From Bacteroidota bacterium (lineage in GTDB: Bacteria; Bacteroidota; Bacteroidia; NS11-12g; UBA955): 39,914 bases of DNA. The stretch is from assembly GCA_947496065.1 (NCBI GenBank), contig CANMBF010000024.1:1-39914 (forward strand). The letters run 5' to 3'. The translations under genes were made by a program, and so were the position numbers. Under the pieces are notes generated by a model. The model was given only the letters and a program-made list of their open reading frames with translations. It made no database searches and was not told where the DNA came from. This document shows positions 15,198 to 25,069 of this stretch, piece by piece. Position 1 is the first letter of the stretch; each line of letters opens with the position of its first letter.

Positions 15198-17462
15198 TTA
15201 TTTCTTTCCGTGCGCATCAATTACCGCTACGGCTACCATGTTCACGATTTCGCGAACACTGCTGCCCAGTTGTAAGAAATGCACCGATTTGTTGAAGCCC
15301 AAGAGTACGGGTCCCATGCTTTCGGCAGCACCAAAACTTTGCGCAAATTTATAAGCAATATTGCCCGCAGCTAAGTTTGGAAATATAAAAGTATTCACCT
15401 CCTTATCTACCAAAGTACTGAATGGGAAATTCTCTTTCAACATGTCGTTGTTCATAGCGAAATTGGCTTGTATGTCGCCATCAACTACAATCTCAGGATT
15501 GTTCTTATGTAAGTAGGCCACAGCCTCGGCTGTTTTGCCTGGCACCTCGCCCTTAGCACTTCCAAAATTGCTATAACTCAACATGGCAATCACTGGCTTA
15601 ACACCTAACTTTAAAACCTCTGCATGCGTCATCTTTGTAATCTCTATCAACTCTTGTGCAGTTGGATCGATGTTCACTGTGGTATCAGCAAAAAAGTAAG
15701 GGCCTTTCTTCGTCATGATAATGTACATGCCCGCAATTTTTGTAATGCCTTGCTCGCGCCCTACAATTTGCATGGCCGGTTTCAACGACTTCGGATAATT
15801 TTTGGTTAAGCCCGATATAAAGGCATCGCCTTCGCCTTCGTTCACCATCATACAACCGTAATAATTGCGGTCGCGCATCAACTTACCAGCTTCGTATACA
15901 TTAATGCCTTTGCGTTGGCGACCAGCAAAAAATTTCTCACCAAAGTATTCGCGTTTGGCATCTTCCATCAATGGATCGATGATGCTCACATCACCCAAAT
16001 CAATGGCGTATTCTTCTAATAAGGCTGTAATTTTTTCTTTGTTGCCCAATAAAATTGGAATGGCGATACCTTCTTCTTTGGCGATTTGTGCAGCCTTTAA
16101 AATCTTCACATTGTCGGCCTCTGCAAATACCACACGCTTAGGATTCTGACGGGCTTGGGTCATCATTCTTCTGATGAACCTGTTATCGAGACCCAAACGG
16201 TTTCTCAATTCTAATTTGTATTTGTCCCAATCTAAAATAGGATTCTTCGCTACACCGCTGTCCATGGCCGCTTTGGCTACTGCAGGACTCACCGCCTCGA
16301 TTAAGCGCGGATCAATTGGTTTAGGGATAATATAAGTTCTGCTGAATTCTACATTCGATTCGTTGTAAGCTTTCATAACTGAATCGGGCACTGGTTCTTT
16401 TGCCAAGCCAGCAATGGCTCTTACTGCGGCCAATTTCATTTCTTCGTTAATGGTGGTGGCTCTTACATCTAAGGCCCCACGGAAAATAAATGGAAAGCCT
16501 AAAACGTTGTTCACTTGGTTCGGATAATCGCTTCTGCCGGTTGCAAAAATAATGTCCTCGCGAGCGGCTATGGCTAGCTCGTAAGCAATCTCTGGATCAG
16601 GATTGGCCATTGCAAACACAATAGGATCTTTGGCCATGCTGCGGATCATGTCCTGATTTAAAATATTGGCTTTCGATAAACCCACAAACACATCGGCATT
16701 CACCATGGCATCTTCTAAAGTATCGATGGTAGTTTCATTTGCAAAAAAAGTTTTGTATTGGTCTAAATCGGTTCTGCGGGTATTCAAAGTGCCTTTGCTA
16801 TCGAGCATTAAAAGGTTTTCTTTTTTTACACCCAAGGCAATAAATAATTTACTGCAACTCATGGCACTGGCGCCAGCACCATTTACCACCATTTTGATTT
16901 GATCGATTGGTTTGTTCACGAGCTCTAAGGCATTCAACATGGCAGCACCACTAATAATGGCGGTACCGTGTTGGTCGTCGTGCATGATGGGAATTTTTAA
17001 TTCATCGCGCAAACGGGTTTCAATTTCGAAACACTCTGGTGCTTTAATGTCTTCTAAATTAATACCGCCAAAAGTGGGTTCTAAAGCCTTTACACAAGCA
17101 ATAAATCCTTCAACATCTTTGGTGTTTAATTCGATGTCGAACACATCGATGTCGGCAAATATTTTAAAGAGTACGCCCTTGCCTTCCATTACGGGTTTAG
17201 AGGCTTCGGCACCAATATCACCTAAACCTAATACGGCTGTACCGTTACTAATAACGGCCACTAAATTGCCTTTGGCGGTGTATTTATAAATGTCTTCGGG
17301 GTTGGCTGCTATTCTTAAACAAGGCTCGGCCACACCTGGAGAATATGCCAAACTCAAATCGCGTTTGGTTTGGGTTGGTTTTGTAGGAATCACTTCAATT
17401 TTGCCTGGACGGCCCATGCTATGGTAATCTAAGGCATCTTGCTGTTGTTTTGTAGTGGACAT
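15198..17462 (-). CDS. maeB: NADP-dependent malic enzyme with phosphotransacetylase-like domain
   Basis: A 754-residue protein from ATG 17462 ('MSTTKQQQDAL...'); the 14 codons before it are not conserved in the family. Residues about 1-430 are the malic enzyme: 'AYSPGVAEPC', 'KAPECFEIE' and 'MHDDQHGTAIISGAAM' (substrate and metal binding), then the NAD(P) fold with 'VVNGAGASAMSC'. Residues about 430-754 form a phosphate acetyltransferase-like domain ('RVVFAEADN' to 'LGSSVREIVNMVAVAVIDA'), known in MaeB to act as a regulatory, acetyl-CoA-sensing part. It oxidatively decarboxylates malate to pyruvate with NADPH formation. The length is normal for MaeB. The gene stands alone between a divergent small gene and the accessory region. 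Codon use is richer in G+C than in the island. Confidence 0.96.
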   Translation of the reverse strand: MSTTKQQQDALDYHSMGRPGKIEVIPTKPTQTKRDLSLAYSPGVAEPCLRIAANPEDIYKYTAKGNLVAVISNGTAVLGLGDIGAEASKPVMEGKGVLFKIFADIDVFDIELNTKDVEGFIACVKALEPTFGGINLEDIKAPECFEIETRLRDELKIPIMHDDQHGTAIISGAAMLNALELVNKPIDQIKMVVNGAGASAMSCSKLFIALGVKKENLLMLDSKGTLNTRRTDLDQYKTFFANETTIDTLEDAMVNADVFVGLSKANILNQDMIRSMAKDPIVFAMANPDPEIAYELAIAAREDIIFATGRSDYPNQVNNVLGFPFIFRGALDVRATTINEEMKLAAVRAIAGLAKEPVPDSVMKAYNESNVEFSRTYIIPKPIDPRLIEAVSPAVAKAAMDSGVAKNPILDWDKYKLELRNRLGLDNRFIRRMMTQARQNPKRVVFAEADNVKILKAAQIAKEEGIAIPILLGNKEKITALLEEYAIDLGDVSIIDPLMEDAKREYFGEKFFAGRQRKGINVYEAGKLMRDRNYYGCMMVNEGEGDAFISGLTKNYPKSLKPAMQIVGREQGITKIAGMYIIMTKKGPYFFADTTVNIDPTAQELIEITKMTHAEVLKLGVKPVIAMLSYSNFGSAKGEVPGKTAEAVAYLHKNNPEIVVDGDIQANFAMNNDMLKENFPFSTLVDKEVNTFIFPNLAAGNIAYKFAQSFGAAESMGPVLLGFNKSVHFLQLGSSVREIVNMVAVAVIDAHGKK

Positions 17463-17604
17463 AATGGTGGTGCGAATAAAGGTATTTTTTTGCAAAAAGG
17501 ACAAGAAAGTGCATAAGTTACTATGCTTTTATACAGGCTATTTGTTATCTGAAGGGGTGCTAAACATGCTGAATTGCAAGCGAATGCAATTTAAAAAAAT
17601 AGCT

Positions 17605-17612
17605 TACCTTTG
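17605..17612 (+). promoter_or_regulatory. Putative -7 box of the small membrane protein gene
   Basis: TACCTTTG matches TAnnTTTG and lies 18 bases before the ATG at 17631. No TTG is found at the ideal distance. The box rules out the upstream start at 17610. Confidence 0.4.
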
Positions 17613-17630
17613 ATTTATTGCGATAAGCTT

Positions 17631-17849
17631 ATGAAAAAAATACTCGGCTTTTTTTTGTTGATTGCACCCTCTGCTTATGCAGGCACACCTGGTAACAATG
17701 ATGTATGGATTTTGTATGGCATTGCCATTGCTTTGTTTGGTATTCCTTTGGGCATAGATGCTTTGGTGAGATTTATCAAACGCAAAAGATTAGAGAAATT
17801 GCAAGCTTTAGAAGCAACAAGTATTGAGGAAACGGAGCCTCAGGTTTAG
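17631..17849 (+). CDS. Small exported single-span membrane protein
   Basis: A 72-residue protein from ATG 17631. The first 17-18 residues (MKKILGFFLLIAPSAYA) look like a cleaved signal peptide with an Ala-x-Ala site, followed by a short linker (GTPGNNDVW), one hydrophobic span (about 27-46) and a basic stretch 'RFIKRKR' that would stay in the cytoplasm, then an acidic tail. No family is recognised. It is a lone gene, divergent from maeB, with a -7 box just upstream. Such short Bacteroidota proteins are usually unannotated; function unknown. Confidence 0.65.
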   Translation: MKKILGFFLLIAPSAYAGTPGNNDVWILYGIAIALFGIPLGIDALVRFIKRKRLEKLQALEATSIEETEPQV

Positions 17850-17850
17850 T

Positions 17851-17979
17851 TTAAAATTTTGTTAAAGTGCCCTTGTATTCGCTGAAATTATTTGGCTTGG
17901 CATTGTATTCCATGTGCCAACGAATGCCCAAATTTCTATAAATAAAGTACAATAAAATATAATTGAAATGGATAGGGTA
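17851..17979 (-). pseudogene. Unrecognised C-terminal coding remnant
   Basis: A start-less open frame of 42 codons ends in TAA at 17851-17853. Its translation, for example 'YRNLGIRWHMEYNAKPNNF' followed by 'SEYKGTLTKF', has the codon style of the neighbouring core genes (GGC, GCC, AAG, GAA) and looks like a genuine protein C-terminus. A stop lies directly upstream in frame. It may be what is left of a deleted gene, or chance. I do not recognise the parent family. Confidence 0.3.
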
Positions 17980-17988
17980 TTAAATTCT

Positions 17989-18025
17989 AAAATCCCAAAA
18001 TCTCAAAATCTCAAAATCTCAAAAT
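17989..18025. repeat. Tandem 8-bp repeat AAAATCTC
   Basis: About four and a half units of AAAATCTC/AAAATCCC in a row, directly downstream of the T9SS adhesin gene (minus strand). Similar AAAATC/GATTTT words occur near 12000, 13000 and 14860. Confidence 0.7.
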
Positions 18026-18029
18026 AGCC

Positions 18030-21000
18030 TTACCAAATCAATTGCACCACCCCATTCAAAATGGGTTCTTTTTTCTTGCGCGATTTGTAGCGGTAGTCTA
18101 AAATATAATAGTAAGTGCCATCAGGACATTTGGCGCCTTTGTTCATCAAACTGCCATTCCAGTCGTTGTTTTTATCATCGCTTTCGAACACCAATACACC
18201 CCAGCGGTCGTAAATGAGCAAGTGGTAATAAGCCTCGCCTTTAATGTAAATGCTAAAGGTATTGTTGCCTTGGTTGCCATCTTTGTCGGTGCCATTAAAA
18301 CCATCGCCACCAGAAGGGGTAAACACATTGGGTGGCAGCAAGGCAATTTCGAATGAGTTGTATACTTTTTTACAAATGGTATCCTTACAACCCAAGGCAT
18401 TGGTCGCCTCTAGACAAATCCATTGTTCACCACCATTCTCCCCAAAATTTTCGCACAAATAGCGGTTGGGTTCGGCCTGTGAAGTGTTAAAGAGAAAAGG
18501 ATCTTTTTTAATGGTAATATCGCGGTCGTGGTAAAAACCCCAACGGTACGTAACGGCATATTTCGAAGTATTGGTGAAACAGAATTCTGGTTCTTTCGAA
18601 GCATCAATATTAAAGTCGGCCACCACGCTATCGGCATACACTGTAATATCGGCCATAGCAGGACAGGCCTTACGCCCGAGGCCATTGGTATCGGCTTGAA
18701 AAAACATGGTATGTGCACCTGTGCTTGTAATAATTTTTGAATAATTAAAACTGGTATTCGAATCTTTTTGATTGTCGTAAGTCCAATAATACTGTTTGTA
18801 ATTGTTAATGGTTTTTAAGACCGCTTTAAAATTAATGACATCGCCCACACAAACCACCTCTGGTGTTGCAATGAGTTTAACACTGTCATAAGGCACTACG
18901 GTGATGGTAATTTTTGCTTGGTTGATGAAGGTATCTGGATACACGGCATAGCAATATTTGCCAGTGCCTGGTATGCTGTCGTATTGGTGCAAATACACCT
19001 CGAATTTTCCAACTTTATTGTATTGGTGACCGATGGTTACGGTGTCTTTTTGAGGCGAGAAAAAGCCATCGCCAAAACTGTACAACCATTGGGCCGAATT
19101 GGTAAAGGCAGGGGTATTGTTTTTAAAGATCACTGAGTCGTGCACACAAATGGTGCGATCGGTAATGGTGTTAAAAATAGGTTGAGGACCAGGAATAAAT
19201 ACTTTAAATGAAACAGAATCCACACAACCAGTGACAGAACGCACCACCAACCAAATGGTATGTGCACCGATGGCTTTGTAATCGTGCCCAATTTGTTTAG
19301 GTAATTCTTTGATAAAGCTGCTGGTGGTATTATCGCCCCAACGGATGGTCCAGCTATTGATAAAATCGCAAGGTGGTAAGCCTTTGGCCACACATGGATC
19401 GATGATATAAGAAGAATCGAAAAATTCTAAAATCGATTTGCAATCAACCGTTTTAAAACTGGTGCGGAAATTCGCTTTCGGTCCTGTGACATATATGTTT
19501 TGTGCGAAGGTATCTTTACAACCATTGCTGTCTTGCACCGCCACGCGCACTAAATATAAGCCAGGTGTTTTGTAATAAATACCATTGGTGCCTCCACCCA
19601 AATACACCAAGGTATCGTATCCAATTTTAGCATACGGAAAAAAGCCAAAAATACTGCCTGGTTTTGATGCGTCATCATCGGCTTTGCTATAGTCCCACTT
19701 GGTAATGCCTTCGTAGCCTTTTTGTCCAGCCAAGGTTTTTCTAATATGCCAATAATCATTGGGATCGAGACTGCCGGGCTTCGAAGGATTGAGCGAATAG
19801 TATCTAAAATAGGGCTCGGCCGTTAACAAACTGTTTTTGCAAATCACCGAATCGGTGAAGCGCGGTTCAGCATAAAATCCTACGACGACAGATACCATTT
19901 GGGTTAATGGACAATACATGGGTGTGAACGTTTCTACATTTCTGTAAATGCTAAATACGCCTTTTTTAGTCGGTAGAAAACCATACGCCTTATAATATTT
20001 ACCTTTATTATAGATACTATCTATAGGCAATAAACTGCTGTCTTTATAGTTCAACAATGTATAGGAAGTAGGGATTCTATAAAATTTAAGTGCGGTGTCC
20101 ATCCCATTGGTATCAATGCATCCGCGACTGCCACTGGCATAGTTGCCGATGGTGCCAACATTGTTCCAGATGACATCAATCAATGAACTATCATTAAAAT
20201 CATCTATGTCAATGTTGATAGCGGCTAAGGCTTCTCTTAGTTTGGTGGTAGTATAGCCAGGCAATGCTTTGGTTTTCCATTGGTGAACAATGGCTGTAAA
20301 AACAGTATCTCTTTTGATGCGTTGTTGCCAACCGTTTATTCTTGTATAGCGCTCAATCACCGTATAATTAACTTTCTTATTTGGGTAACGCGGATTAGAC
20401 ACCACACGGTGAAAATATTCTATCACCATATTCACTGTATCAGAGGTACTATTGTCTACCATGTACCACGATGAGGAAGCCGCCAAGCCATTGGCATCGG
20501 GCACTGCATGCGGGATGGTGGTGTAAACAGTGTCTTGCTTACAAGTATTGTAAATGGCAACGGTATCATCTCTGCCCACAAAAGAAAGATCAGCCGATAG
20601 GCGAGGGAAGCTGCCGAAATTGGGATAATAAACGGTATCGACACAATAGTTGGGGGCAATGCCATTGCCTATGATCAAAGCAATGTTTATTTTTTGAACA
20701 CTCTCATTGCTCAAATTGGTATCGTTGTATTTCAAGAAAAAGAGGCCTTTTGCTGGTCCTACTTTATTATAACCTTGATAGGCAAAGGGCGGTAAATCAT
20801 TAATGGATTCCATTATTAAATCACCCCCATTCATATCATTGATCAATTGCCATTTGTTAGGCGTGTTGATATAATCGGCATTGATTTTTGCATACGAACG
20901 AATGCAGCCAGGTTTGGTATCCTCTAAACTAAAGTCGATTCCTTTTACACCATAACCAACGCAGTATTCACCAACGATTTTTAATTTCTTTGCAGAAGGC

Positions 21001-23162
21001 GGCATCAAAGCCAAATCGACCATTGCAGATTGTTCGCATCGGTAAGGATGAACGGTGTCTTTTTCAGTTAGCCTTACTTTGAAACATTTAGGAATGGTGT
21101 TAAAAAATAATTGGCGGTGTAAACTTGCATTGATGGAATCGCCTATCGAAAGATTGTAATTATTAATGCGCTTAACGACCTTGTGCCAAGGCTGTATGGC
21201 CTTCAAGGGAATGGTGTCGAAAGTGGTAGTCAAAGCATATTGAAAGAGGCAACTGTGAATGCTATTTTTAATAACGATTCTTTCGTTTTTATTAACGTAA
21301 TTAAATTGTGGTCCATTGTACATTATTTGCGGATTGCCATCTTTTTTATCGATGTAAATGGTACTGTTTTTTGGGATGTAAATCCTGGTGCGATAAGGCA
21401 TATCGATAAAACCTTCGCCAATGAGTCCTTCAGGAATTTGTGTTTTATTGCGAATGCTATTAAAGATAGAACTGTCCTTGGATGTATTGCCAATGCCATT
21501 GTTGCCATAGTATAAAAAGGTATCGGTTATAATAGCAAATGAATCTGTTGCCCATACTTTACGCACAGCACATTGTTTCTTTACCTTATCGAAAATAGTA
21601 ATAGAAAAAGACTGATCGGAATAGGTATAATCGTAAAGTGAATCCCATGGTGTGAACCAATGCACATCGGCACTGTCTCTGCTAAAGCGACAATTCAACC
21701 AGGTGTTTTGATTTTTCTTGGTATCGGTGGTGCACTGCTCGCAAAAATCATCGTTAAAATTCCAAAGGCGCACCACATTGGTATTGCCTCTGTTTTGTAT
21801 TTTCGAATCTTGCGATTTATAATCAGACCCATTTTTTCTGAAGACATGCACTAATTTGCCCGCCTTGCGCGAGAACAAACTGTCATCGTCGGTATAGTCT
21901 AAATCGTTGTGGTAAAACGTCGTTAAATCGGAGACATGCAAACTGTCTTGAATTTTACATTGGTAGCGTTCTGATTCTGCGAGATAAGGTGGCTCAATGG
22001 CTGCGGCAGGACCTAACACGATAACGGTATCATACAATTCAAATGGTCCGCATGGGTGTTGAACACTACAACGGATGACTTTTGGTCCTAATGTCCGCAT
22101 GACCTCTGTTATTGCGTAGCCTTTTTGCAAACCAGGGGTATACCAATTCACAGCGCCAGGAGGTATCAAATCTTTTAAACTATCGCTGCCAAATTTCCAA
22201 TTAATGGTTTCGCCCGAACAAACAGAATCTTTATCACCAATAATAAAAGGATTCAAATTGTACAAGGCAAAGCTGTTCATGTCGAAAGTTGTAGCACAAC
22301 CGATGCTGCTATAGATAACCAATTTGGGGCTGTAAGAGGCGGTAAATTTCCCATTCAAGTTATAGGTGTGGTTCACAGTGTCCCAATTGGTAGAATCTGA
22401 AGATCCATCGCCAAAAATCCACTTGAATTTTTTGACATCCTTTAAAGCGATTTGCGATTTGTTGGTGAATTTTCCTGAGGCTGTGCTTTGACACAATCGC
22501 GTTGAAAAAGTAGCACTAGCAAAGATAGCTGGCGAAAATTCCACACGCATTTTATATGGAAAATCGGCTTTGGTAATGCAGCCATTGCAATCTTCAATTT
22601 CTACACTTAATGTATAAACACCTCCTTGCGGATCGGGATAATTTTTACAAAAATACAGGGGTGTTTTAATGGGATTCGAACGGGTGCCGTAGCGCGTTAT
22701 CAATTCACCATCGCTAAATAAATATTTGATGGAAACAATGCAAGCGGTGTTGTCGCCCGAGAGACTTGAATCGACAAAGCAAAAGGAGTTGCCCGCATAA
22801 CATTGGGTGGAATCGTTGAGTAAATGCAGTCTGAGTTTAGGTCTTGCTTTAATGGTTACATTCACTGTTGCTGTGCACTTAGAACCATTGGGCAGAGTGC
22901 AAGTGTAGCGGATGGTTTTTAGTCCAGTGGTGTTAAAGGCAAACTGCGGATTGGCTTGGGTGTTATTGAAACCCTCGCCATTAAAGTCCCACGAATGGTT
23001 AGTAGCTCCAGGACTGTTAGATTTAAAATCAATGGGATTGTAAATGCACGGAATACCTGTATAACTGATATTACATTGTTGGGCCTGCAGGTTTTGAAAT
23101 TGTAGGCCAATAAGAAACAATATGAAGGTAAACTGTTTAATCAAACAAAAAACTGAATTCAA
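18030..23162 (-). CDS. Giant secreted PKD-repeat protein with T9SS type B sorting domain
   Basis: About 1,700 residues. There is no ATG near the front; TTG at 23162 or, more likely, TTG at 23144 starts it, because TATATTTG (a -7 box) covers 23160-23167. The N-terminus is a signal peptide (hydrophobic 'FTFILFLIGLQF', then 'QNLQAQ'). PKD-like modules are visible near residues 45-110 ('HSWDFNGEG'), 235-300 ('FKWIFGDGSSDS'), about 1270 ('IRWGDNTTSS') and about 1350 ('YSFGDGFFSPQ'). The last 90 or so residues ('NVFTPSGGDGFNGTD', 'YDRWGVLVFES', 'CPDGTYYYILDY') are the gliding-motility-associated type B C-terminal domain that directs secretion by the type IX system and cell-surface attachment. Probable adhesin or surface scaffold; no enzymatic domain is seen. 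Standalone gene after asd, separated by a terminator. Confidence 0.93.
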   Translation of the reverse strand: MNSVFCLIKQFTFILFLIGLQFQNLQAQQCNISYTGIPCIYNPIDFKSNSPGATNHSWDFNGEGFNNTQANPQFAFNTTGLKTIRYTCTLPNGSKCTATVNVTIKARPKLRLHLLNDSTQCYAGNSFCFVDSSLSGDNTACIVSIKYLFSDGELITRYGTRSNPIKTPLYFCKNYPDPQGGVYTLSVEIEDCNGCITKADFPYKMRVEFSPAIFASATFSTRLCQSTASGKFTNKSQIALKDVKKFKWIFGDGSSDSTNWDTVNHTYNLNGKFTASYSPKLVIYSSIGCATTFDMNSFALYNLNPFIIGDKDSVCSGETINWKFGSDSLKDLIPPGAVNWYTPGLQKGYAITEVMRTLGPKVIRCSVQHPCGPFELYDTVIVLGPAAAIEPPYLAESERYQCKIQDSLHVSDLTTFYHNDLDYTDDDSLFSRKAGKLVHVFRKNGSDYKSQDSKIQNRGNTNVVRLWNFNDDFCEQCTTDTKKNQNTWLNCRFSRDSADVHWFTPWDSLYDYTYSDQSFSITIFDKVKKQCAVRKVWATDSFAIITDTFLYYGNNGIGNTSKDSSIFNSIRNKTQIPEGLIGEGFIDMPYRTRIYIPKNSTIYIDKKDGNPQIMYNGPQFNYVNKNERIVIKNSIHSCLFQYALTTTFDTIPLKAIQPWHKVVKRINNYNLSIGDSINASLHRQLFFNTIPKCFKVRLTEKDTVHPYRCEQSAMVDLALMPPSAKKLKIVGEYCVGYGVKGIDFSLEDTKPGCIRSYAKINADYINTPNKWQLINDMNGGDLIMESINDLPPFAYQGYNKVGPAKGLFFLKYNDTNLSNESVQKINIALIIGNGIAPNYCVDTVYYPNFGSFPRLSADLSFVGRDDTVAIYNTCKQDTVYTTIPHAVPDANGLAASSSWYMVDNSTSDTVNMVIEYFHRVVSNPRYPNKKVNYTVIERYTRINGWQQRIKRDTVFTAIVHQWKTKALPGYTTTKLREALAAINIDIDDFNDSSLIDVIWNNVGTIGNYASGSRGCIDTNGMDTALKFYRIPTSYTLLNYKDSSLLPIDSIYNKGKYYKAYGFLPTKKGVFSIYRNVETFTPMYCPLTQMVSVVVGFYAEPRFTDSVICKNSLLTAEPYFRYYSLNPSKPGSLDPNDYWHIRKTLAGQKGYEGITKWDYSKADDDASKPGSIFGFFPYAKIGYDTLVYLGGGTNGIYYKTPGLYLVRVAVQDSNGCKDTFAQNIYVTGPKANFRTSFKTVDCKSILEFFDSSYIIDPCVAKGLPPCDFINSWTIRWGDNTTSSFIKELPKQIGHDYKAIGAHTIWLVVRSVTGCVDSVSFKVFIPGPQPIFNTITDRTICVHDSVIFKNNTPAFTNSAQWLYSFGDGFFSPQKDTVTIGHQYNKVGKFEVYLHQYDSIPGTGKYCYAVYPDTFINQAKITITVVPYDSVKLIATPEVVCVGDVINFKAVLKTINNYKQYYWTYDNQKDSNTSFNYSKIITSTGAHTMFFQADTNGLGRKACPAMADITVYADSVVADFNIDASKEPEFCFTNTSKYAVTYRWGFYHDRDITIKKDPFLFNTSQAEPNRYLCENFGENGGEQWICLEATNALGCKDTICKKVYNSFEIALLPPNVFTPSGGDGFNGTDKDGNQGNNTFSIYIKGEAYYHLLIYDRWGVLVFESDDKNNDWNGSLMNKGAKCPDGTYYYILDYRYKSRKKKEPILNGVVQLIW

Positions 23163-23200
23163 ATATAAGACAGCAAAGTAACATAAACAGTTGCTTTCTT

Positions 23201-23226
23201 AAAAAAATGACCGCTTGTTGGTCATG
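23201..23226 (-). terminator. Terminator after asd
   Basis: Minus-strand ATGACC-AACAAGC-GGTCAT followed by a run of T. It lies 14-39 bases after the asd stop and separates asd from the T9SS gene. Confidence 0.75.
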
Positions 23227-23239
23227 CAAGTGTAAAATT

Positions 23240-24229
23240 TTATACCAAATGCTTTTCAAGCAGGTATTCTGCAATTTGCACAGCGTTTGTAGCAGCGCCT
23301 TTTCTAAGGTTGTCTGCCACTATCCAACAGTTCAAAGTGTTCGCCTGGCTTTCATCTCTGCGGATTCTGCCTACAAATACTTCATCTTTGTTGTGTGCAT
23401 GCAAAGGCATAGGGTATTCCAAATTGGCCACATCATTTTGAACAATGATTCCTTTGGTGTTTTGTAAAATTGAAACCACTTCATGTAAATCAAAATCATT
23501 TTCGAATTCAATGTTTAAGCTTTCACTATGGCCGCCCATCACTGGCACACGCACAGCAGTAGCGGTCAGTTTAATGCTGTCATCGCCCATGATTTTTCTG
23601 GTTTCGTTCACCATTTTCATTTCTTCTTTGGTGTAACCATTGTCCATAAAAACGTCAATGTGCGGCAATAAATTTAAATCGATTTGGTAAGGATAAGCTT
23701 TATCGGCAGTGGTGCCATTGCGCTCGGCCATCAGTTGGTCGACTGCTTTTTTACCAGTGCCTGTAACACTTTGGTAAGTGCTTACCACCACGCGTTTTAT
23801 TTTGTATTTTTCGTGCAATGGTTTCATTACCACCACCATTTGTATGGTGCTGCAATTTGGGTTGGCAATTATTTTATCAGTAGCGGTTAAGACACTCGCA
23901 TTCACTTCTGGTACCACTAATTTTTTTGTTGGGTCCATGCGCCAAGCCGATGAGTTGTCGATGACGGTAGTGCCAGCTGCTGCAAATTTTTCGGCCCATT
24001 CTAAAGAGGTGCCACCACCTGCAGAGAACAAAGCTATTTCAGGTTTTAAATCAATGGCAGTTTGCATGCTTACAACACTATAATCGGTGCCCTTATAGTT
24101 TACTTTTTGACCAACCGATTTTTCACTCGCCACGGGTATTAATTCTGTTAACGGAAAATTTCTTTCACTTAATACCTCCAACATTTTGGTACCTACCAAT
24201 CCTGTAGCACCCACAACTGCAATTTTCAT
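23240..24229 (-). CDS. asd: Aspartate-semialdehyde dehydrogenase
   Basis: A 329-residue cytoplasmic enzyme making aspartate 4-semialdehyde from aspartyl phosphate with NADPH, the branch point to lysine/diaminopimelate, threonine and methionine. Residues 6-13 ('VGATGLVG') are the NADP loop; 'NPNCST' at about 123-128 holds the catalytic Cys126; 'GGHSESLNIEF' near 232-242 supplies the catalytic His. Length is normal. ATG 24229 begins with the invariant 'MKIAVVGATG'. TATTTTTG on the minus strand at 24234-24241 may be its -7 box, leaving a very short leader. Standalone gene, divergent from the CBS gene. Confidence 0.96.
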   Translation of the reverse strand: MKIAVVGATGLVGTKMLEVLSERNFPLTELIPVASEKSVGQKVNYKGTDYSVVSMQTAIDLKPEIALFSAGGGTSLEWAEKFAAAGTTVIDNSSAWRMDPTKKLVVPEVNASVLTATDKIIANPNCSTIQMVVVMKPLHEKYKIKRVVVSTYQSVTGTGKKAVDQLMAERNGTTADKAYPYQIDLNLLPHIDVFMDNGYTKEEMKMVNETRKIMGDDSIKLTATAVRVPVMGGHSESLNIEFENDFDLHEVVSILQNTKGIIVQNDVANLEYPMPLHAHNKDEVFVGRIRRDESQANTLNCWIVADNLRKGAATNAVQIAEYLLEKHLV

Positions 24230-24362
24230 GGTGCAAAAATAAGCGAAAATATTGGGCTACTAAACGCAGAAAAAATAATTTATAGCCATGTAGGACTCAA
24301 TACGCTACACCAATTGCATTACACTAAACAAAACAATGTCGCCTTGCTTGTGGGTAGCTTTT

Positions 24363-24392
24363 TTGAACTGAGTGATATATTAATTATATTTG
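24363..24392 (+). promoter_or_regulatory. Promoter of the CBS-bamA-like operon
   Basis: TTG (24363-24365), exactly 19 bases, then TATATTTG (24385-24392): a full match to the Bacteroidota sigma consensus. The ATG at 24405 follows 12 bases later. Confidence 0.75.
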
Positions 24393-24404
24393 TACTAAAT
24401 ACCC

Positions 24405-25067
24405 ATGATAGCCGAAGCGCATTTAACAACCTTACTCGAACCTTTAGAGCCCTCTGATACCGTAAAGTATGCCTATGAAAAGTTAGCAGCCTTGCATGTT
24501 GAGTTGTTGCCGGTGGTTAAGAATTATCAATTGTTAAATTACATTGGTTATGCCCAATTAGAAGGGCATGCACAAACAGATAAATTGAGCGATATTCCAT
24601 TGTACCATCCGATTCTGCCAAGCATATTGCCCGAGCAACATTTGTTCGATGCCCTCAAGCAATTAAAGTTTTTAAAATTGCCAATGTTGGCGGTTCAAAA
24701 CGAGGAGGGGCAATACATCGGTATTTTAAAAACATCTGATATTGTAAGCATATTAAGCAAGAGTTTGAGCATAGGTGCCACAGGTAGTATAGTGGTGCTA
24801 GAAGTATTGCCACAAGATTATTCTTTAAGTGATATCGCCAGAATTATTGAATACAACGATGCCAAAGTATTGGGTGTTTTTACATTCGAAATAGAAGGAA
24901 AAAATGAATTGGAGGTGCATTTAAAATTAAACACCAACATCCTAAAAAATATTCTCGCCACACTCGAGCGCTACAATTATAAAGTCATCCAGTATTTCAG
25001 TCGCGAAGATTTAATTGATGATTTGGATGCGCGTTATGAAAGTTTAATGAAATTTTTGGATATCTAA
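24405..25067 (+). CDS. CBS-domain protein with C-terminal ACT-like domain
   Basis: 220 residues. Two CBS motifs (about 5-65 and 75-130; 'AYEKLAALHVELLPVV' and 'LPMLAVQNEEGQYIGILKTSDIV') would bind an adenine nucleotide, followed by an ACT-like ligand domain (about 140-210; 'GSIVVLEVLPQDYSLSDIA'). Known only as a regulatory module type in Bacteroidota; no catalytic domain is present. The next gene starts 2 bases after its stop, so the two are co-transcribed. The start codon follows a full promoter consensus by 12 bases, giving a short leader. The ligand and target are unknown. Confidence 0.87.
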   Translation: MIAEAHLTTLLEPLEPSDTVKYAYEKLAALHVELLPVVKNYQLLNYIGYAQLEGHAQTDKLSDIPLYHPILPSILPEQHLFDALKQLKFLKLPMLAVQNEEGQYIGILKTSDIVSILSKSLSIGATGSIVVLEVLPQDYSLSDIARIIEYNDAKVLGVFTFEIEGKNELEVHLKLNTNILKNILATLERYNYKVIQYFSREDLIDDLDARYESLMKFLDI

Positions 25068-25069
25068 TT

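Noticed and set aside
18030-23162. Possible repeats or CRISPR-like periodicity inside the long adhesin gene
   Set aside because: The PKD-like modules are too diverged at DNA level and there is no regular repeat-spacer pattern. No CRISPR array or cas gene is seen in the window.
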